Shown here piece after piece: positions 6,370 through 7,628 of a DNA stretch of 7,628 bases. The position numbers and the translations under genes are program-made. Numbering within the stretch: the stretch's first letter is position 1; every line of letters begins with the position of its first letter. The notes beneath the pieces were generated by a model. The model was given only the letters and a program-made list of their open reading frames with translations. It did not search any database and was not told the origin of the DNA. The DNA is from Oscillospiraceae bacterium (GTDB lineage Bacteria > Bacillota > Clostridia > Oscillospirales > Ruminococcaceae), in assembly GCA_017410745.1 (NCBI GenBank), contig JAFPPJ010000398.1, positions 1 to 7,628 on the forward strand. Direction: 5' to 3'.

Positions 6370-6807
6370 ATGGATATACGCGTCAGAAAGATAAACGATG
6401 ATGAACAGGAGTACATCGAGATAGGCTGTCACCGGCGTGACGACAGGATAAACGAGATGATCCTGTTCATCAAATCAAGACAGGGCACCGTGAGCGGTAC
6501 CAAGGACGAGATCAGATATGAGATCCCGCTGGTGGATATATTCTATATCGAATCGGTGGATGACAGGACATTCATATACCTCGAAAAGGAATGCTATGAG
6601 TCCCGCAGGAAGCTGTATGAGTTCGAGGAGGTGCTGTCCTCCCGCCGGTTTGCAAGGATATCGAAGTCGGTCATCATCGATCTGATGAAGATAACCGCGA
6701 TAAAGCCCGCACTCAACGGCAGATTCTCATGTCTGCTCAAAAACGGCGAGGAAGTCATAATCTCCCGCAAATATGTACCCGAGATCAAGGAAAAGCTGAA
6801 AGGTTAG
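6370..6807 (+). CDS. LytTR-family DNA-binding transcriptional regulator
   Basis: A 145-residue protein starting at ATG 6370, two bases after the hydrolase stop; a TTG at 6364 is in frame but less likely. No good ribosome binding site is visible, which suggests translational coupling to the hydrolase gene. The first 40 residues are a short charged region with no receiver domain, so this is not a normal two-component response regulator. The LytTR fold covers about 48-143: IPLVDIFYIESVDDRTFIYL (52-71), the EFEEVLSSRRFARISKSVII stretch (84-103), the turn with NGRFSCLLKNGEEVIISRKY (116-135) and a terminal helix. This compact layout is that of the regulators paired with DUF3021 membrane proteins, such as HdrR and BrsR of Streptococcus mutans, and the next gene is such a partner. 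It probably activates its own operon, perhaps through the repeats at 4901-4930. Confidence 0.92.
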   Translation: MDIRVRKINDDEQEYIEIGCHRRDDRINEMILFIKSRQGTVSGTKDEIRYEIPLVDIFYIESVDDRTFIYLEKECYESRRKLYEFEEVLSSRRFARISKSVIIDLMKITAIKPALNGRFSCLLKNGEEVIISRKYVPEIKEKLKG

Positions 6808-6810
6808 AAC

Positions 6811-7236
6811 ATGAAAGAGCATATCAAAGAAACACTGAGCAGCTTTTTTATAATTGCCGCTCTTATCGATGCAGCGATGTTCGTGCTTGGCATAGTCTTC
6901 AGACCCGAACAGCGCTTCGGCTACGAAGTCTTCGTCTATCCCCTCATCTATGCTGCCATAAGCTGCGTGCCGCAGCTCATCATGTACTCGAGCAAGGAGC
7001 TCACGCTCAGGCAGATGATAGTGCGCAAGATAATAACGCTATGCATGATCGTCGTGGTGATACTTCTTTTCGTACTCGGCGGCAGCAGCTTTGATATCGG
7101 CGTGGCCGCAGGTATCGCCGCAAGCGTGGTCATAATATTCATCGCAGTCCATGTGATACAGTGGTACCTCGACACGAGGACGGCAAAGCAGATGACCGAT
7201 GCACTTATGGAATTCCAGAAAAGAACCGATATATGA
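6811..7236 (+). CDS. DUF3021 family four-helix membrane protein, probable LytTR antagonist
   Basis: A 141-residue integral membrane protein starting at ATG 6811, three bases after the LytTR stop, with AAAGG seven bases upstream. Four hydrophobic helices are evident at about 11-30, 38-59, 70-90 and 96-119, followed by a short charged C-terminal tail (TRTAKQMTDALMEFQKR). Both length and topology fit DUF3021 proteins, which occur next to compact LytTR regulators. In the characterised streptococcal pairs the membrane protein restrains the regulator; by analogy this one would hold the LytTR protein at the membrane until a signal arrives. The signal is unknown. An alternative is a generic small membrane protein, but the gene order makes DUF3021 much more likely. 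Confidence 0.85.
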   Translation: MKEHIKETLSSFFIIAALIDAAMFVLGIVFRPEQRFGYEVFVYPLIYAAISCVPQLIMYSSKELTLRQMIVRKIITLCMIVVVILLFVLGGSSFDIGVAAGIAASVVIIFIAVHVIQWYLDTRTAKQMTDALMEFQKRTDI

Positions 7237-7300
7237 CGCGTTCATGCGGCATGACACAGAAAAGCCCCTCACTTCAGAAAGATACCCATATAGAAGTTTT

Positions 7301-7324
7301 GCCCCTGAGCACTTGCTCAGGGGC
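7301..7324. terminator. Hairpin between convergent genes, probable terminator
   Basis: GCCCCTGAGC (7301-7310) and GCTCAGGGGC (7315-7324) pair perfectly around an ACTT loop. The hairpin lies 64 bases after the DUF3021 stop and 18 bases after the VanZ-like stop on the other strand. Neither side has a clean T run: the plus strand continues ATTGTATGT and the minus strand AAAACTTC. It is therefore a likely but imperfect terminator, probably serving the plus-strand operon best. Confidence 0.65.
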
Positions 7325-7342
7325 ATTGTATGTACCGGGCTG

Positions 7343-7628
7343 CTATGCCAGATCAGAATCTGCGGCTTTTCGTATAGCAAATATGACACACGCCCCGATC
7401 AAAACACCGCTCGTATTTAATATTATGTCATCAATATCCGTATGCCTTTCGGGAGAAAGTAATTGAGACAGCTCAATAAAGATAGTAACGCAGATCCCTG
7501 CGATCACAGTTTTTTTGATATTATCAAGCTTGCGAAAACAGATGGGCAATACTATCCCAAAAGGTATAAACATTGCTATATTCCCGATAATATTGATAAG
7601 CCATCCATCATATCTGTCAAAGAGAAAA
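7343..7628 (-). CDS. VanZ-like membrane protein (partial, 5' end outside window)
   Basis: The stop TAG is at 7345-7343 and the frame stays open to the right window edge, giving 95 visible residues of the C-terminal part. WLINIIGNIAMFIPFGIVLP is the hallmark N-G-N plus F-P-x-G segment of VanZ-like proteins, followed by a basic loop (CFRKLDNIKK), a helix ending in FIELSQLLSPERHTDIDDIILN, which holds the conserved E-x-x-Q and R-x-x-D-x-D-D-x-x-x-N motif, and a last helix (GVLIGACVIFAIRK). An internal ATG at 7573 is not the start, because coding sequence typical of the family continues upstream of it. The family is named after the teicoplanin-resistance accessory protein, but most chromosomal members have no known role and this one should not be read as a resistance gene. 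It is convergent with the DUF3021 operon. Confidence 0.88.
   Translation of the reverse strand, partial: FLFDRYDGWLINIIGNIAMFIPFGIVLPICFRKLDNIKKTVIAGICVTIFIELSQLLSPERHTDIDDIILNTSGVLIGACVIFAIRKAADSDLA

Noticed and set aside
7343..7573. A complete 76-residue gene starting at ATG 7573
   Set aside because: The VanZ-like coding sequence continues in frame upstream to the window edge (WLINIIGN precedes that Met), so the gene is truncated by the window rather than short.
7343..7628. Glycopeptide resistance from the VanZ-like gene
   Set aside because: No van gene cluster is present and chromosomal VanZ-like proteins are widespread without resistance; only the family can be supported.

Overview
The window looks like a chromosomal segment of a low-GC-clade Gram-positive anaerobe, probably a Ruminococcus-like member of the Clostridia/Oscillospirales. 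The grounds are indirect: near-even GC, heavy use of ATA for Ile and AGA/AGG for Arg despite that GC, AAAGG/AGGGTG-type ribosome binding sites, vegetative TTGACA/TATAAT promoters, and typical Firmicutes families (DUF6440, LytTR plus DUF3021, VanZ-like). No phage, insertion sequence, CRISPR, tRNA or rRNA was found.

Layout. The left two thirds (1-4653) is read on the minus strand. From a strong promoter at 4732-4760 runs serC (phosphoserine aminotransferase), then a 69-residue DUF6440 protein, then serA (3-phosphoglycerate dehydrogenase with an ACT domain). The reading frames touch or nearly touch, and the unit ends at a good intrinsic terminator (2141-2171). SerA and SerC perform the first two steps of serine synthesis from 3-phosphoglycerate; serB is not in the window. 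Directly after the terminator, still on the minus strand, come an MBOAT O-acyltransferase of the AlgI type (621-2126) and a TIM-barrel sugar isomerase/epimerase-like gene that leaves the window at base 1.

The right third (5009-7236) is on the plus strand. It is a tight three-gene operon: a membrane-anchored alpha/beta hydrolase resembling platelet-activating-factor acetylhydrolase, a stand-alone LytTR DNA-binding regulator, and a four-helix DUF3021 membrane protein. LytTR/DUF3021 pairs are regulator plus membrane-antagonist modules. A hairpin at 7301-7324 separates this operon from a convergent VanZ-like gene that is cut by the right end.

The only gene-free stretch above 300 bases is 4654-5008. 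It holds the serC promoter facing left, two stacked promoters facing right toward the hydrolase, and between those two a pair of 10-base direct repeats with a 20-base period. The repeats resemble the two-site layout used by LytTR proteins and make an autoregulatory circuit plausible. The hydrolase-LytTR-DUF3021 operon with these repeats is the most interesting part of the window.
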